Source of the DNA: Terriglobia bacterium
GTDB taxonomy: Bacteria > Acidobacteriota > Terriglobia > UBA7540
DNA length: 5,733 nucleotides
NCBI GenBank assembly: GCA_022866195.1
Contig: JALHUF010000452.1
Coordinates: forward strand, 1 to 5,733
Reading direction: 5' to 3'
In this document: piece after piece, positions 5,535 through 5,733 of the stretch
Layout of the letters: each line of letters starts with the position of its first letter
Position numbering within the stretch: the first letter of the stretch is position 1
Made by a program: the position numbers and the translations under genes
The notes under the pieces: model-generated
The model's database searches: none
Told to the model about the DNA's origin: nothing
What the model saw: the letters and a program-made list of their open reading frames with translations, nothing else

Positions 5535-5733
5535 TTGTCGAAAATTCCGGAGCGCATTCCGATGTCGTCTGCGGAATTGGACGAAAGTGATGCACAAAGC
5601 GTGCTGGAGGTTCTGCGGTCAGGTCGGCTGGCCCTCGGGCCCAAGGCGGAAGAGTTTGAGCGCCTGGTGGCCGACTATGTGGGCTGCAAGCACGCCGTGG
5701 CGGTCAATTCCGGGACTGCGGCGTTGCATCTGA
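5535..5733 (+). CDS. DegT/DnrJ/EryC1/StrS-family sugar aminotransferase, N-terminal part
   Basis: The first 66 residues of a PLP-dependent aminotransferase of the DegT/DnrJ/EryC1/StrS (fold type I) family, cut by the window end. These enzymes move an amino group, usually from glutamate, to a keto-sugar nucleotide, giving amino sugars for surface glycans. Visible family features are IPMSSAELDESD (8-19), the VLRSGRLALGPKAEEFE stretch (26-42), DYVGCKHAV (47-55) and NSGTAALHL (58-66), which helps form the cofactor pocket. The catalytic lysine is expected more than 100 residues further on and is not in the window. The start is TTG 5535, chosen for its excellent ribosome binding site and because the N-terminus matches the family from there. 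Keto-sugar substrate and position of amination (C3 or C4) cannot be assigned from this fragment. Confidence 0.9.
   Translation, partial: MSKIPERIPMSSAELDESDAQSVLEVLRSGRLALGPKAEEFERLVADYVGCKHAVAVNSGTAALHL

Noticed and set aside
1..5733. Mobile elements, CRISPR arrays, tRNA or rRNA genes
   Set aside because: I saw no transposase or integrase motifs, no regularly spaced direct repeats, no terminal inverted repeats, and no tRNA-like cloverleaf or rRNA sequence.

Overview
This window is part of a surface-polysaccharide or glycoconjugate biosynthesis locus from a bacterium of moderately high GC content. All seven supported genes lie on the + strand. Nothing here fixes the organism. The lack of phage, transposon, tRNA or rRNA sequence and the tight same-strand packing fit a chromosomal exopolysaccharide, capsule, O-antigen or protein-glycan cluster of a Gram-negative-type environmental bacterium, but that placement is inference.

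Layout: (1) 1-182 has no convincing gene. It holds a 13-nt palindrome (34-46) and three consecutive predicted hairpins (59-76, 83-101, 101-137), the last capped by a cUUCGg-type tetraloop, so it may be a structured 5' leader. (2) 183-1430 and 1469-2629 are two GT-B fold, GT4-like glycosyltransferases. (3) 2698-3297 is a small PglC-like monotopic phosphoglycosyl transferase with the Ser23-Pro24 membrane break and the Asp93-Glu94 catalytic dyad. (4) 3445-3591 is a 48-residue protein with a CxxC...CxxxH pattern, preceded by a strong ribosome binding site; I do not recognise it. (5) 3648-4664 is a CarB/PylC-type ATP-grasp ligase, and its 3' end overlaps by 29 nt a HAD-superfamily phosphatase-like gene (4636-5337). 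(6) After a 198-nt gap with TTTCG-type inverted motifs and a hairpin, a DegT/DnrJ/EryC1/StrS sugar aminotransferase starts at a TTG (5535) and runs off the window.

Working model (inference): the aminotransferase helps make an amino sugar nucleotide. The PglC-like enzyme loads a phosphosugar onto undecaprenyl phosphate at the inner face of the membrane. The two GT4 enzymes extend the lipid-linked glycan. The ATP-grasp/HAD pair makes or attaches an acyl, amino-acid or other carboxylate-derived decoration. The pair and the small Cys-rich protein are the least explained parts. No flippase, polymerase, ligase or chain-length regulator is visible, so the locus must continue outside the window.
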